Shown here: positions 34,861 through 46,531 of the stretch, piece by piece | How the letters are laid out: each line of letters starts with the position of its first letter | Numbering within the stretch: the stretch's first letter is position 1 | NCBI GenBank assembly: GCA_030248065.1 | Contig: JASAMV010004766.1 | Span: 1 to 64,000, forward strand | Direction of reading: 5' to 3' | DNA length: 64,000 nucleotides | DNA from: Rhynchonema sp. JSB1_4 | Lineage: Eukaryota > Nematoda > Chromadorea > Monhysterida > Xyalidae | The notes under the pieces: model-generated | What the model was told of the DNA's origin: nothing | Database searches by the model: none | Seen by the model: only the letters and a program-made list of their open reading frames with translations | Made by a program: the position numbers and the translations under genes

Positions 34861-36255
34861 AAGAACAAGCGACGGCGGGTTAACAGGAAAAAAACTGTTA
34901 ACTCCAGACACTCAAACCCTAGAAGCGGAGGAGCAGCTTTTTCGGCGAGAATACATCGAACATACATTCACCGAACGCTTACGTCCAGAAAATGTGTTTC
35001 CGTTGGACACACAGACAAAAAACCCTCTAATTTTCACCATAAAAGGGTACAAAAACCATTTGATTAACGGCAGAGGAATGCGCCTGCATATGAAGATAAG
35101 CATAATGAAATAAACTGACGCTTCGTCTCAGTGGAAACCTATTGAAGACACGGACTATGTCAGTTTGGTGGATAACTCAATGCACAGCGTAATAAATGAA
35201 CTGGTGCTTTTGGCTAACGGGACCGTAATTGAAAGCTCAGGACGAAATTATGCATTGATGGCCTTTCTTCGAAACTTACACTTCACGTCAGAAAAAGAGA
35301 AATCAACGACACTCAGATCTCAGGGTTACTACCCTGATAAATCAGGGGCTATGGAAACAATTTTTGATGAACAGTCACTAAACCCCGGTGGTTATTACAG
35401 AAAAATGATGACAGCAAATGGTCGAAGTGTGCACCTATCTGGGCCTTTGTATGTTGACGCGCTGGAGTGTCCGGTACCAGAATCAATCGGCGTGCTTCAA
35501 CTAAAATTGTATCCTGCTGATTCGAAGAACTGTTTAATCGCTCGAGAACCGGCAGCCATTCCAGCTGTGGTCAACCCCGACGGTACAATTGTAAGAGCAG
35601 CAACACCTGCACCCCCCTGCCCTTGTTCAAAGTCGTCATTGAAGACGGATGGTTGAGCTTAGAACGAATGAAATTAAAACGCCCCCTTCCATCAACCCTC
35701 AAATATAAAATCACCAGGCACAAAATGTTAACTTTCACCCATGATCTGAGCCAAAGCACATTCGGGCCACTAGCTATTACGAGTAGCAACAGTGCTGTGC
35801 TGCCCCAGCGCCTGAGTGTTGGCTTTATTGATAACGCAAGTTATGAAGGAAACATTCATTTGAACATGTTGAGGTCTCAAAATTTTGGATTGAAAAACGC
35901 TGTGCTGAACGTTAACGAAAGAACGCTACCTTCAAGCTTTGGCTTCACCATGGATTATAAGAATAAGGATTACAATGAGGCCTACGAGAGCATTTTTAGG
36001 TACCTAAAGTCCCAGAGTGCAATTGACTTGGAAACATTTGACTCAGATCAGCATCTAATAAGCTTTGAAGTAAGCGAAGCATCATCCATCTATAACGACA
36101 AAAGAGCACGTGACACTGGCACATGCAGTCTAACTTGCCAGTTCGAACCATCCAACTATGCGAAAAGAATAACTATATTCGTGTGGCTAATCTATAAGTC
36201 TTTCTTTGAAATCAGTGCATCAGGCGTGAAGCCGGATATACAGCTGTTACCATGA
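34853..36255 (+). CDS. Major capsid protein (F54H12.2-like double jelly-roll), with one stop and one frameshift
   Basis: Three pieces cover the protein: 34853-35113, the same frame continuing 35114-35656, and another frame 35600-36255. The middle shows the family's VSLVDNSMHSVINELVL segment and the last shows HKMLTFTHDL, LPQRLSVGFIDNASYEG and YNEAYESIFRYL, matching Maverick major capsid proteins from many animals. An in-frame TAA stands at 35111-35113. The frame changes at a C6 run (35612-35617); one extra C would fit. Both faults could be base-call errors or true inactivation. The gene overlaps the minor capsid gene by 8 nt and the ATPase start by 4 nt. Confidence 0.8.
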
Positions 36256-37302
36256 AATACGAGCCGATTAATCTTCCTTGTTCATTAATCGTTGCAGGTA
36301 AGTTGGGGTTCCCAAGCGTTTGGGTTAGACACTGAGAGCAGGGTTGGGCAAAAAAAATCTAAAAGAAAAAGCTTTTGAAAAAATTTTTAAAAAAATTTTT
36401 TAATTTTTTCGGGGGAACAAAATGTTCTAAAACGTCCAAAAATGGCCTTTTTTTGTCCAAAAGTGACTTGTCAATTAAAGTAGCATTTTTCGCGGTTTGG
36501 CGCTTTTTAAGGCAAATTTGGTAAATTTCCCCAAATCTCAGACTTTTTAAAAAAATTTTTAAGAAAAACTTAAAACGCAAGTGTGACTTGACCACAAACG
36601 TAGCCTTTCTCTGCAGGAGGATCAATGTCTGGGAAAAGTTACATGATTAGAGAACTACTCAGCCAGAAAGAATCATTTTCGCATGAAATAGCAACACTAA
36701 TTTGGGTGCATAACGAACACGCCCATCCTGAGTCCATGGGCGAAATTGAAAAGATCATACCAGAAGTTAAACTGGTTGAAGGCTTCAACCGTGATGAAAT
36801 AATGAAATTGCTCGAAAACAGAAAGGGCTACACTGCACTTGTAATTGATGACCTAGCGGAGGCGTGTTTGCGCGACCACTGGATAAGGGACTTATTCTGT
36901 GTTCTCACCCATCATAAAAAACTTTTTACGGTTAGTCAGTTTTAACCTAAAGAATTCTTGTGCACCGTGCAACCTGCCCTCTTTCAGGTTTTTATTGTGC
37001 ATGACATCTTTCAATCAGCTACCAATGCGAAGCAAAGCATGTCAACATTGATTAGAAATTGTGGAATGTTGGCCGTTGCGATCAATAGGGGTATGCTGCC
37101 ATGCGTACATCGGATTGCAAGCACATGTTTTTATGGGGAGAAAGAAAGATTACTCGATCCCTTTGTAAAAAATCTGACAGCTGGTCCACACAACTTCATC
37201 ATTATTAACTTTCGCACTCAGGACCCACAGCGGGCAGTCACTATTAACTCGCTAGCTTTTCAAAGTTCAAAGCCGGCCTACTTTTTTACGTGGAAAAAAT
37301 GA
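36252..37302 (+). CDS. Genome-packaging ATPase (A32/FtsK-HerA type), three exons
   Basis: Exons 36252-36297, 36617-36930 and 36988-37302 join in phase to 224 residues. The first intron (319 nt, AT-rich) splits the P-loop: the hydrophobic strand LPCSLIV is in exon 1 and SMSGKS in exon 2. Walker B is ALVIDD near codon 90. The second intron is 57 nt. These enzymes pump DNA into capsids in Mavericks, adintoviruses and other double jelly-roll viruses. The ATG overlaps the capsid stop as ATGA. Intact. Confidence 0.82.
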
Positions 37303-37358
37303 TGACCATCGTACATATCCACACTATTTATAAAACAAGAAGCGCTGTCTGAGCAACA

Positions 37359-37709
37359 ATGGCCACTAAACTTACATTAGCCGACGATGTATCGCCTTGT
37401 GTTAGCCGACATGCCAATGTGGTAGTGTATCTTATGAACACGTTACCTAAAATTAGGAAGACATTATTGAAAGAATTGTTGAAGGAAAAGGATTTCCTGA
37501 ACTGTATTTGTGAAATAATCATAAACTGCCCAACTTGTGGTCCAAATCAGCACAAAAAAGATAAATTTATCGTCCAACTAACTGCTCGGAAGTTTCCAAG
37601 GCGCAAAAAAGCCAAACTGCTCCAACGCCACTGGTCACGATTTGCTCGGCACATGAACGCTGTACTGGAGGATGGAACAACATTTAATGAACAAAGGTCA
37701 CCGAAGTGA
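37359..37709 (+). CDS. Small basic Maverick protein, core-protein-like
   Basis: Intronless, 116 codons. The centre (KELLKEKDFLNCICEIIINC) and the Lys/Arg-rich C-terminal half (RKFPRRKKAKLLQRHWSRF) match a small conserved protein that sits beside capsid genes in many Mavericks and adintoviruses, of unproven role; a DNA-condensing or scaffold function is suspected from its charge. It follows the ATPase with 56 bases between. Confidence 0.6.
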   Translation: MATKLTLADDVSPCVSRHANVVVYLMNTLPKIRKTLLKELLKEKDFLNCICEIIINCPTCGPNQHKKDKFIVQLTARKFPRRKKAKLLQRHWSRFARHMNAVLEDGTTFNEQRSPK

Positions 37710-37710
37710 C

Positions 37711-37950
37711 ATGACCAAATTGAGAAATGACATAATACAAATATTGGGAAGGCTTGGTCAGCTCGACCCCAGCGGATATTTGACGCTTGATGGTCAACAA
37801 ATCACTCACATAGACACTTTTCTTGACTTTTATTCAGATCCAAAAAATAATGTAAAGCCCATTGCCTACGATGATATATGTGACCACTTGAAGCAAATGG
37901 GCATAGAGCTAAATAATTGTAAAGCCACAAAAACATGGAAACGGTACTGA
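37711..37950 (+). CDS. Small protein of unknown function, last of the capsid-cluster genes
   Basis: An ATG two bases after the previous stop (in TGACATGACC) opens 79 codons: helical and acidic with a DGQQITHIDTFLDFY segment. No family recognised. Tight spacing and the same strand suggest co-expression with the capsid and ATPase genes. Confidence 0.5.
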   Translation: MTKLRNDIIQILGRLGQLDPSGYLTLDGQQITHIDTFLDFYSDPKNNVKPIAYDDICDHLKQMGIELNNCKATKTWKRY

Positions 37951-38482
37951 AATTGCATGTTGTGAATGTATGAAGCTTGGTTAGGCGTAAAATAAAAGTT
38001 GAAGCAGTAAGGTAAAGCAAGTTGCATAAAGTACATAAAGTTAAAGACATACACAGAGAACAAAGAGAGGCCATTTTGTCCCGTACGCTTATGCATGTAA
38101 ACTGATTGACAGGCTAACCCGCCATTCAAGTGTCACGGTTTAGGCCAACACCACCCATTCGGAGGTCGCAACTCAAGATTCACTGTTTTGCAAACACCGC
38201 CGATTTGGCGGGTTAGAACCCGTCACTCAAAAATTACAGTTCATATACAAACACGGCCTGTCAATCATTTCACATGTATAAGCATACGGGAAGAAGGGCC
38301 TCTCTCAAAAGTTTCTTAAAGCAAGTTTGAAAAAACACACAAGATAAATAAACAGAGAAAAACACGTTGTAAAAAAGGTGTGTGAAAGAGAACGCTGGGT
38401 TATGATATACGGTGCCGTAACAACTGTGATAATAAAATGCGGAAACAAACAAAAACTATAACTTACATACGTACTACCTAAC
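37951..38482. other. Intergenic region between convergent gene sets
   Basis: AT-rich spacer where the plus-strand capsid cluster and the minus-strand BTB gene converge. No ORF I can support; probably holds both 3' ends. Confidence 0.5.
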
Positions 38483-40384
38483 TTAATCAAGTACAACAGT
38501 TAGGGGCTCGGCCTCTGAAATGCCGTGGTCGGATGCGGTATACCGCCCAAAGTTGGTTCTACGTGACTTTGCGTACCACATGGCAGCCAGTTTCAATGAT
38601 GTTCCAACACACTCATGTTCAGTCAAGTACTCGTTAGACAACATAAGCGCAACGTTATCGTACAGTTCTTGATTAATTTGGCGTGTGGCTGGCTGAATCA
38701 TCAGTGTATACCAGACTGCGTCTTGAATGTACAACCACAACTGTTTGTTCTTGAGACCAAGCAAAAGGGAGAAGTTGACAAGGTCCCACGCTGATCCCCA
38801 ATTCACATCAATGTCCAACCAGTTAAGATAGAGAAACTTGACAAAGTGCTTGACGTTTGTGGGGGACATGTCCATCATGGTGAGATGTCGAGCGGTGCCA
38901 TTGGCCACACAGTTTTGCCAATCATTTTCTGGCGACAATAGCGTATGCATTTCACGCGAATACGATGCCAGAATGATTCTGTAAGAAATGTGGGTGATAC
39001 TGTCTCAAAGTTGGATATCGCTTTTTTGGAGGACAATTGGGCAAAGGTGATCTGAGCAATGTGTAACAACATGTGGTTGTCAACACACACACACACACAC
39101 ACACACACACATTAATATCGAGTCGGTGCTGCGTTTCTGCTCAGGCCCATGATTTCCTTAATTAATAATGATTCAACACGCAGCAAGTTTGATATCACTC
39201 AGACACTGAGTAGTTGGGTGATACATTTGCTATTGAATAGAGTCGCACGTGTGTATCACATCGATCACTTCCCCCTGAGCATTTCGCAGTTCAACCAAGT
39301 CAACGGGCAACGCTGTTTCGCGCTTGCAATATGCGTCGGCTAACATTTGGAGCACCGGCACAGATGCACAGAATTGAGGCAACAAATGACAGTGGGGTAT
39401 CGAAGCGTGCATGGTGAAGAGACCAAACGTGTCTTCCATTCGGGCATCGATTTCTGCTGTCTCGACAAATCTGACTCGAAACCCAAAGTTTTTTTCTTGA
39501 AAGCGATTCCAAGTGTTCATCGGAAGGACATCATGAAGGGCAACATCGATCGCGAGTCCATCAACGTTGCGATAGTTTGTCATGCGGCGTATAGTGTGTA
39601 CAACAACTGGGTCGAACTGCAACAATTGAATGCGTTTAATTTTATGAGAAGAAGTGGCGAATAAATGAGATTAAGAACAACCAAACCTGATAAGCAGTGC
39701 CGATGCGATTAACCGGCTTGAACACCACAATTTCGACCATAAACCACGTCAATCGAGCAACATGCCGGATGTACAAGTGCACACAGAACCCGGTGGACAG
39801 ACACTGGTTTCGCGCACATCGCCGTGGCTCGATTTTCACCGTGGTATAGGTGCGGTGTTGCGCTGGGCATGGAAAAAGCAGTGCCACTTGATCTGGCGTG
39901 AGTCCGAGGTCCCCAAACGTGTCTTGGAATGTTCTGGTCACAAGGGGAATATTGACACCGAGCTGGCCGGTCAGTTGCACAATGTCAGAGTTGGCAGTTT
40001 TCTGGATTTCGCCATGAGCGTGAGCTTCGAACACGTGCAAGGGCACATCAGAGCTGGTGGTCTGAAAGTAGAGACCGATAGTACTGTAGACATTCAGTCA
40101 CTTCGCTTGCTATTTCTGAGAGGCGCTGCCATTCGCTAATATTCAAGTGCAGTCCATTTTGTGCAAACAAGCGGATGCCAGAAGAAGTTGGTAGTAACCT
40201 AAACAGAGAAGCAGACGTGTCAAATACGCAGAAAACATACAACACGTGACAATCACCCCCACCTCCTCAGATGGATCACAGAACCTCTTGGATAATCTTT
40301 GCCCTGGACCATGGCAAACATGCTCGGTTCGGCTTCACCTAGTTTCAACCTAAGCTCACTTCGAACATCTGTGCGCTCAAGCAT
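38483..40384 (-). CDS. PC4-like plus BTB-domain protein gene, multi-exon
   Basis: ATG at 40384; exon 1 ends at 40263 and exon 2 starts at 40198, in phase. The joined beginning resembles a PC4/Sub1-type single-strand DNA-binding fold (RGSVIHLR, then a GIRLFAQNG strand and LHLNISEWQRLSEIASE helix). Later exons (40090-39700, 39640-39230) have no named domain except the end, VDLVELRNAQGEVIDVIH, which with the next exon from ~38980 (IILASYSREMHTLL, then FVKFLYLNWLDIDVN, LLLGLKN) makes a BTB domain. Stop near 38483. It could be one fused protein or two genes. BTB suggests a Cullin-3 adaptor. Confidence 0.5.
39083..39111 (+). repeat. (AC)n microsatellite
   Basis: Fourteen uninterrupted AC dinucleotides inside an intron of the BTB gene. 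Confidence 0.95.
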
Positions 40385-40537
40385 CTTATCGATCTCACCA
40401 CGATGAGCACAAAGAGAGTGCCACTCTGTAAAACATATACTACAAGTATACCATACGTAAACGTCACTTGCAAAATCGCACCATTTTCTTCCAGTTTCAC
40501 TCCAGTTTTCGTTGGTTTTCTTTGACCATTAGCCACA

Positions 40538-43500
40538 TCAAAATAACGCAGATTTACGACAGGAGACAAGCGCCACGTACCAACAACACAGAACAAAGGC
40601 TGCCTGCTCATGAAACCCAAATGGAACGGATACAATATCAATCACATTAGGTAGGTCTGGTACAGTGCTTTTTTCTACAAGTACACGCTTATTATAATTT
40701 AATTGCAATATTTTGCTGCTATTGGAAGGTCTTTGTCTTAGCATCGGCTCGTTTGGTTTAAACACTCGGTATATCCCAGGGTGACCAACTATAAGCTGTG
40801 CCGCTGAAGGTTGTTCTGCATTTTTGAGACGGGCAAGAGTGACATGAGCTTTGGTGACCTTCACTGAACGATGTACTTGGGCATCGTAGTGTGAGTGCAG
40901 CAACCTCTTGAGTGTTTGAAACGATATGCTTCTATCTTTGTCTTGCTTGTCTAACTGGATGCCTAAAACATAATGAACTATTGAAGATGATGTTACAGTA
41001 TGCCGCGTCTGACCTTTTGCTTTAACCACACAGTGTCCATCCATTCGGGAAAACAATGAATAAACCTACAAAAGCGTAACATCTTTCACACATTTTACAC
41101 AGACGTACCGCATCATACCTTTGCACCAACACAAACGAAATCTGTCAGTTCATGTTCTGACTGTTCTTGTTGCCAACCCCCAAAAGAAAGTGGTTGGTTG
41201 CTGAGCGCGTCAGGTTGATTAACGTTTCGCACACAAATGATGCTATCTGTGACCGATTGGCTTTTATTTACGGCTAATATTTTAACACCCCCATCTCACA
41301 CCTGTGTCTGTATACATTTGAGAAAACGGTTTCAATGACATGATCATCTTTAAAACCGCGACTCGTGCATGCGCAGTCACCATACTTCCAAGGGGGATGT
41401 TTACATTTTTGTTCGAGCAAAAACGCGGGGTTTTGTATTCATAACAGACACACAGTGTGCGGTCCTAGACGTGCAAATGATAAGATCGCAAATTGCCACG
41501 CTTTATTTTCCCTAAATAAACCAACACTAAGCAGTTTCAACGACTTTACGGCAATGTCTGGGTCTTCAAACAAATCATCTACTTCTTGGGTGGTATGACA
41601 CATTTTGACGTTGGGACATTCTCTTTGGCAAAATTTGCCCTAATGAAATATGAAAAATATGAAAGAGCGCAAAATTTTATGAAAAAGTTTACGTACCCAC
41701 AAATTATTTAAGCAAATTTTTGCCAGCCAAAGGAGCCCTTTCTTATTTTGCACGTCCTCCGGTTTAAAGACTATACCATAATGTTGCCGAAAGTCTTCGA
41801 CATATTTTGATAGATCGACATGTTTTGGCGGCAATTTGCTGATTGCTTTCAAACGTCCGAAAAAACGAGTATAGGAAGCGAAAAGGGTGTTGCAACTTTT
41901 GGGAAATAATGCAGCCTAAATTGAGCAAAAGTGTATTTCGTGTACGCAAGCAGGTGCACACTTTATTCCACCTGTTTTACGTCAAGGAGTCTGCACTTGC
42001 AGTGATCAATTGCAAACTGTAGCTCAACAGTGCTGAACACACTTGTTATTGCGCTGAAAGGAACCCAGCATTTATACACCTGTTGGTGTCGGTACCGTAA
42101 CCTACCGTTTATGTATGTTGTGGGTACATGGTTGTTGATTTTGGGCCATTAAACACGCAAAACACGCAGGAAAACAGAGCCCATACTCAGGCACCGTTAC
42201 AGGTAGTGGCCCACAACACAGCCCCCCAGGTACATACACCGTACCGTACACAAAACCCATCTGACCCATATGGACGAGATCCATGAGTTCTTGTGGTGTG
42301 ATACGGTAATGCGTATGACTGGGGCCATACGGTAACGCTTAATATAATTTTGGATTATGTTCTATAATGATATACGTGTGCATGCACTCACCGTTATTGT
42401 ACATAACGCTAGGGTATAAAGACGAAACATCAAATACGTGAATTCTGTCGCCGCGTGCATAGTCCAAGTCACTAAGTGTCGCACTCAAAGAAAAAACTTC
42501 AACGCGTCTGAAAGCGAAAGTTTTGTAATAAACACGCACGAGCATCCACGGTTTCGTTTTCTAACCCTCCATGCAAAAAGTCTCTTGAGTTCATTGCAGG
42601 CTGCACCAAATGTGTCCAGTTCATCGTGTCATTATAGTGTTTGTTCATAGAAGGGCTTCTTCACACCATTTCATCAATGTCACACGTCCAAACTAAAAGC
42701 ACACGTTGCACAACAGACGCAATCTCAATGCACGTTTGCATCGTTTTTTGATACACCTCTTCTACAGTATACTGTTGTTTGATAAAATGTCGCCTATTGC
42801 GACCTCCACCGTAACAACTGCAATGATCAAGAAAACAGGTCGGAGAAGAAAGCAGCTGATGTTTCACCATAGATGCACCTACCGTGCGCAGCTGTGATAG
42901 GCACATCCAGCGACCTGAACTACAGTGTTGGCGCGGTGTGAGTACCCATCAACCAGAACACCTCCAATGCGCTTCTCACCCCCACAGCAACTGAACTGGT
43001 AGTCATGTCCTCGTGCGTTTAAGAATGACAAATATTTGGCACTTTGCTGTGAACTTTGAGCAAGCTGCTCTCGGCCGAACTGCTCATTGTCGTTCATAAC
43101 AAGCAAAGTGTTGGGCGGCAAAAACTTTCGTTTGTAAATGCCCATACACAGGCTTGCTACAGTGGGATATTCGAACGGCATCAGACCACATAAACTGTGT
43201 ATCATTGACGTAAACTCCCCTACTATATAATGAAGACAGTTCACGTCCATTTTGCAGTACTCCAGGCTCTCTCCTGCTAAACTGTATTGCATGCCTGCTC
43301 GCAACTTGATGTCATACCAGTGATTAAAGTCGTCAACCTCATCTGCTTTTACATAGGGCAGGAAAGCATTCCTATCTGGTATTTGCGGTAGAACACGATG
43401 GAACGAGCTGGTAGTTGCAAGGTGATATGGGTAGAATGACTTTTTGTATGCCCCACCGAATGCAATGCTTGACGCAGATAGTGAACTTTGTACGATTAAC

Positions 43501-45817
43501 AAGGAGTCGTGAAAAACCATTTTACCAATCTTTATCTGATATAGTCTCATGCCTCGCATTTGATAACTGGCAGCTATGTCGTTTTTAACAAGGTAGCTGA
43601 TTATCAGAAAGCCATCAAAGTTTCCAAGACCGTGCGCAATTACAAGGGCTGCTTTCAGCTCCCTGGTATTCAGTAAAAACTGCATCATCGCATCAACACA
43701 ACCAGTGCCGACAAACGATCGCATTCTGTAGCCACAGCAGCTAACCGGGTCTTCATATGTGTTTAAACATTTCATGCAAACGACCTTGCAAACACCAATC
43801 ACAGGCTGAAGCGTCAAATCGGGCGCTAATGCCGTTTCAAAGTCAACAAGAACATAGCGCCGGTGCTGAGGCGGTTTGATGCCTGGTTCTGGCTTAATGT
43901 AGCACTTGTGTTCACCATTCAAAAAGTTAAAAGTTTCTGAACACCTTTTACACCTTGTTACGCCGCAAACCAAAGCATGATCAGATGAATGACGTCGGAG
44001 CACGAATTTAGAACACGTGCAACATCGGTACCTCTCACCACACGCTTTTTTTAGGTGCTGCTCATAACAAGTTCTTCGTGCAAAAATGGTATCGCATTCA
44101 CCACAGGGGATTACTGTAGCTGGGTCACTCTTTGATTTTTTCAAACACGCGGTTGTCAGGCACAATTTACATGCGTGTCTATTTGCCGCACAGTTTAGTG
44201 TGTGGCAACCAAAACGCAATTTCTTTAACCAACCGCATGTTTTGCACAATGCAGATGCACCAACAAAATTACGCAAGCTACGCACAATGAATGCATGTGA
44301 CTCTGCACTTATAAACACATAGAGTGCTTTACCGCCTGTGCACGACGTATACAGTGATTTATAAAGACGAGCATCAGCGTCAAAATTGAATATCATTAAT
44401 CTTCGGTTGAAGCGTTTGGTTATGAATTTTGATATGACAGGAAACGCTCGTTCAGTGTAGTCGGACCCGACCACTTTGCGCAAAGACGTAATTAAAATCC
44501 GCTCCAGCACCGATAATCGGTGTTTCTGCTTGTGCTTTTGCACACATCCGACAACACTAGCCACAATTAAGCAATTATTAAAACCTGATTCTTTCATCAA
44601 TCGCATCCATGGCATAGGGTCAATAAGTTGCTTATGTGACGGGGCCTTTGCCGTGGAGCTTCCAAACTTTATTTCTGGTGCCTTTTTAATGAAAAAGTTC
44701 AGTGCCAGACCTTGCTCACGACCAATAAGTACTTTGCTTTGCGATTGTGTCACACTTGCTAGTCGGTCAAAAACACTTGCGTAATTAAACTTGTGCGCAA
44801 AGTCAAGACTAGAATTGACCGGATAAACCAATGATGGGTGTTCGATAGACAACATCACAAGGTCTGAGTTTGTCGTGTTCGGCTTTATTTTGTCATCAAA
44901 CACGTTGCCTATGACATCGATGAGAACATTCAAAAGCAAGCCACGGGATGCCAACCACACACCCTTGTCACTCAATCGCACTTCTATGTGTTTCTCATAT
45001 GCACGCAGAGATGGTGCCTCCAATACTTTCTGGGGTCCTGTTTCGTACAGATCCCCTATTGGCACCCTGCCGTCATTATAAGCCAATTCGACACTTTCGT
45101 CGAAGGAAATAGACTCATATTCAACTTTACGCTCACTACCATGCACTAGTTCAACGTGTCTTTTCAGATTACTGCTCTTGCTATTTCTTTTGCCACATAG
45201 CAAACACACATAACGTAGCTCATGTTGCCTACCCACATTCTTATAGCACTTTCTTATGTGAGAAATGACATTCCAACTATGGGCTCCATGAAACTGCCTA
45301 CAACTTACATAGCGATAATATAAAAAACAGAACTAAAATACCGAAAACCGACTCACTGAAGGCAAAACGGACATGTCTGTGTTTTGTTCGTGATCCTTGT
45401 CAGTGCGTAATCAGTGTGTTTGTCCTGGTGATGCTGCATAGCGGCAAGTTCAGTCGACGATTTGTGCGTGCAGTATGCGCAAAACACGTTCTGAAATAAC
45501 AGAAAAATGTTGGTTGGTTTGTGCCGCACGCAAATGCAAAAATTCAAATGCAAAAATTCAAATAATCGCACATTTACACATGTATGCAGGTTATGTATAA
45601 TTTCGCGCGTGCGCCCATACAGCTCCCCTGCGCTGATTGGCTGTGAGTGTGTGGATGGGTGTTGCAGTATGATGTGTGCCAATTGCAGGGTGCTCTTGCG
45701 CATCAGGTCTGCCAAGCCATGCTCGGTTTCACATGCTGTGTTGATCTTGTTCATTGCCTCCACACGTACAGTATCAATGGCGTTAACGATTCGTTGGCCA
45801 GGACCTTCAAATGTCAA
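40538..45817 (-). CDS. Maverick DNA polymerase, family B (protein-primed type), 13 exons
   Basis: Exons: 45817-45578, 45490-45357, 45297-42883, 42817-42667, 42600-42566, 42507-42376, 42318-42106, 42053-41972, 41915-41697, 41639-41526, 41464-41302, 41246-41119, 41065-40538. All phases agree and give about 1517 codons; introns are 52-87 nt. N-terminal C2H2/C2HC fingers (CAYC, CPFC, CLLC) precede the exonuclease: Exo I VDFETAL, Exo II LGNFDGF, Exo III YCKMDV. Then come a GYS...NTVVQVAGCAYHSC segment, motif A DVSSLYPSVM, motif B KICLNNLW continuing past an intron, and motif C TDTDS split by an intron. The start is unclear (no ATG in frame; an exon may lie upstream). No stop or frameshift, so probably functional. 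Confidence 0.88.
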
Positions 45818-45844
45818 ATATGAACTGCCTCGCTGTCAGAGCAT

Positions 45845-46530
45845 ATCTAAAGCGGAAGTGGAACCAACTCGATCGAAAGAATTCAGACGCTGCTAGTCTT
45901 TTTCGCACCGATATGTTGCTCCCACTTGTGGGTGTTGGTGTTTCATAGTAAATGCTGAGACCATCACCGTTATCTCGCGTCTGCACTGTAAGCTTGTCAC
46001 CCCGTTCCGACCAATAATAGCGAATGATGCCGTTTGTAGCGGCAGCATTTAGCATAATCAAGCTGTCTTGGGTTACGGTAGCATTTGGCACTGCAAAGTG
46101 AAACGGTTGGTGCACGTACTTAAAGTGAAGTGCACATGGTCGCAAAACAAAAACGTACACGCTTTGGTCGGGGCGGTGAGCAGGTTTGGATACAGCACCG
46201 AGCGTGTGTCTCCATGAAAGTCGTGCACCAAGATCAGAACTTTTCTTGTCAAATTTATGTACTTAGCAACGTCGTTGCTCTGCCGAATTTTTTGCCCAAC
46301 AATGCTTCCCATGTTTTCAACAGCCCTTGCCATCGTTTCCGTTTGTTTCGTCATTATCCGGATTTTTCAACACGAGTCCGCAGGTGTCGCATTTATAAGC
46401 ACTTTCGTCGGGTATATTAGGCAAGAAGTCATGATGTGAGTCACAAAGTAAATGACATGACAGGCCATTAAAAACGGGCGCGTATGCGTGTAGCGTATTT
46501 TGTGTGCTTGGTTCAGGCGGTACAAAGTCT
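45845..46530 (-). CDS. Unknown minus-strand exons upstream of the polymerase
   Basis: Open segments 46547-46317, 46354-46073 and 46160-45870 lie between the polymerase and the gene starting at 47242. One contains a possible zinc pair (YKCDTCGLVL), one a hydrophilic helix (VENMGSIVGQKIRQSNDV), one a beta-rich stretch (TNGIIRYYWSERGDKLTV). They could be 3' exons of the upstream gene or 5' exons of the polymerase. I cannot fix the splicing and recognise no family. Confidence 0.35.
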
Positions 46531-46531
46531 T

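Noticed and set aside
41640..41852. Truncated polymerase ending after motif B
   Set aside because: A GTACGT donor follows the NLW codons and the next exon restores the usual motif and frame.
42339..42666. Polymerase broken by frameshifts around motif A
   Set aside because: Two short introns (42666-42601 and 42565-42508) resolve all apparent frame breaks.
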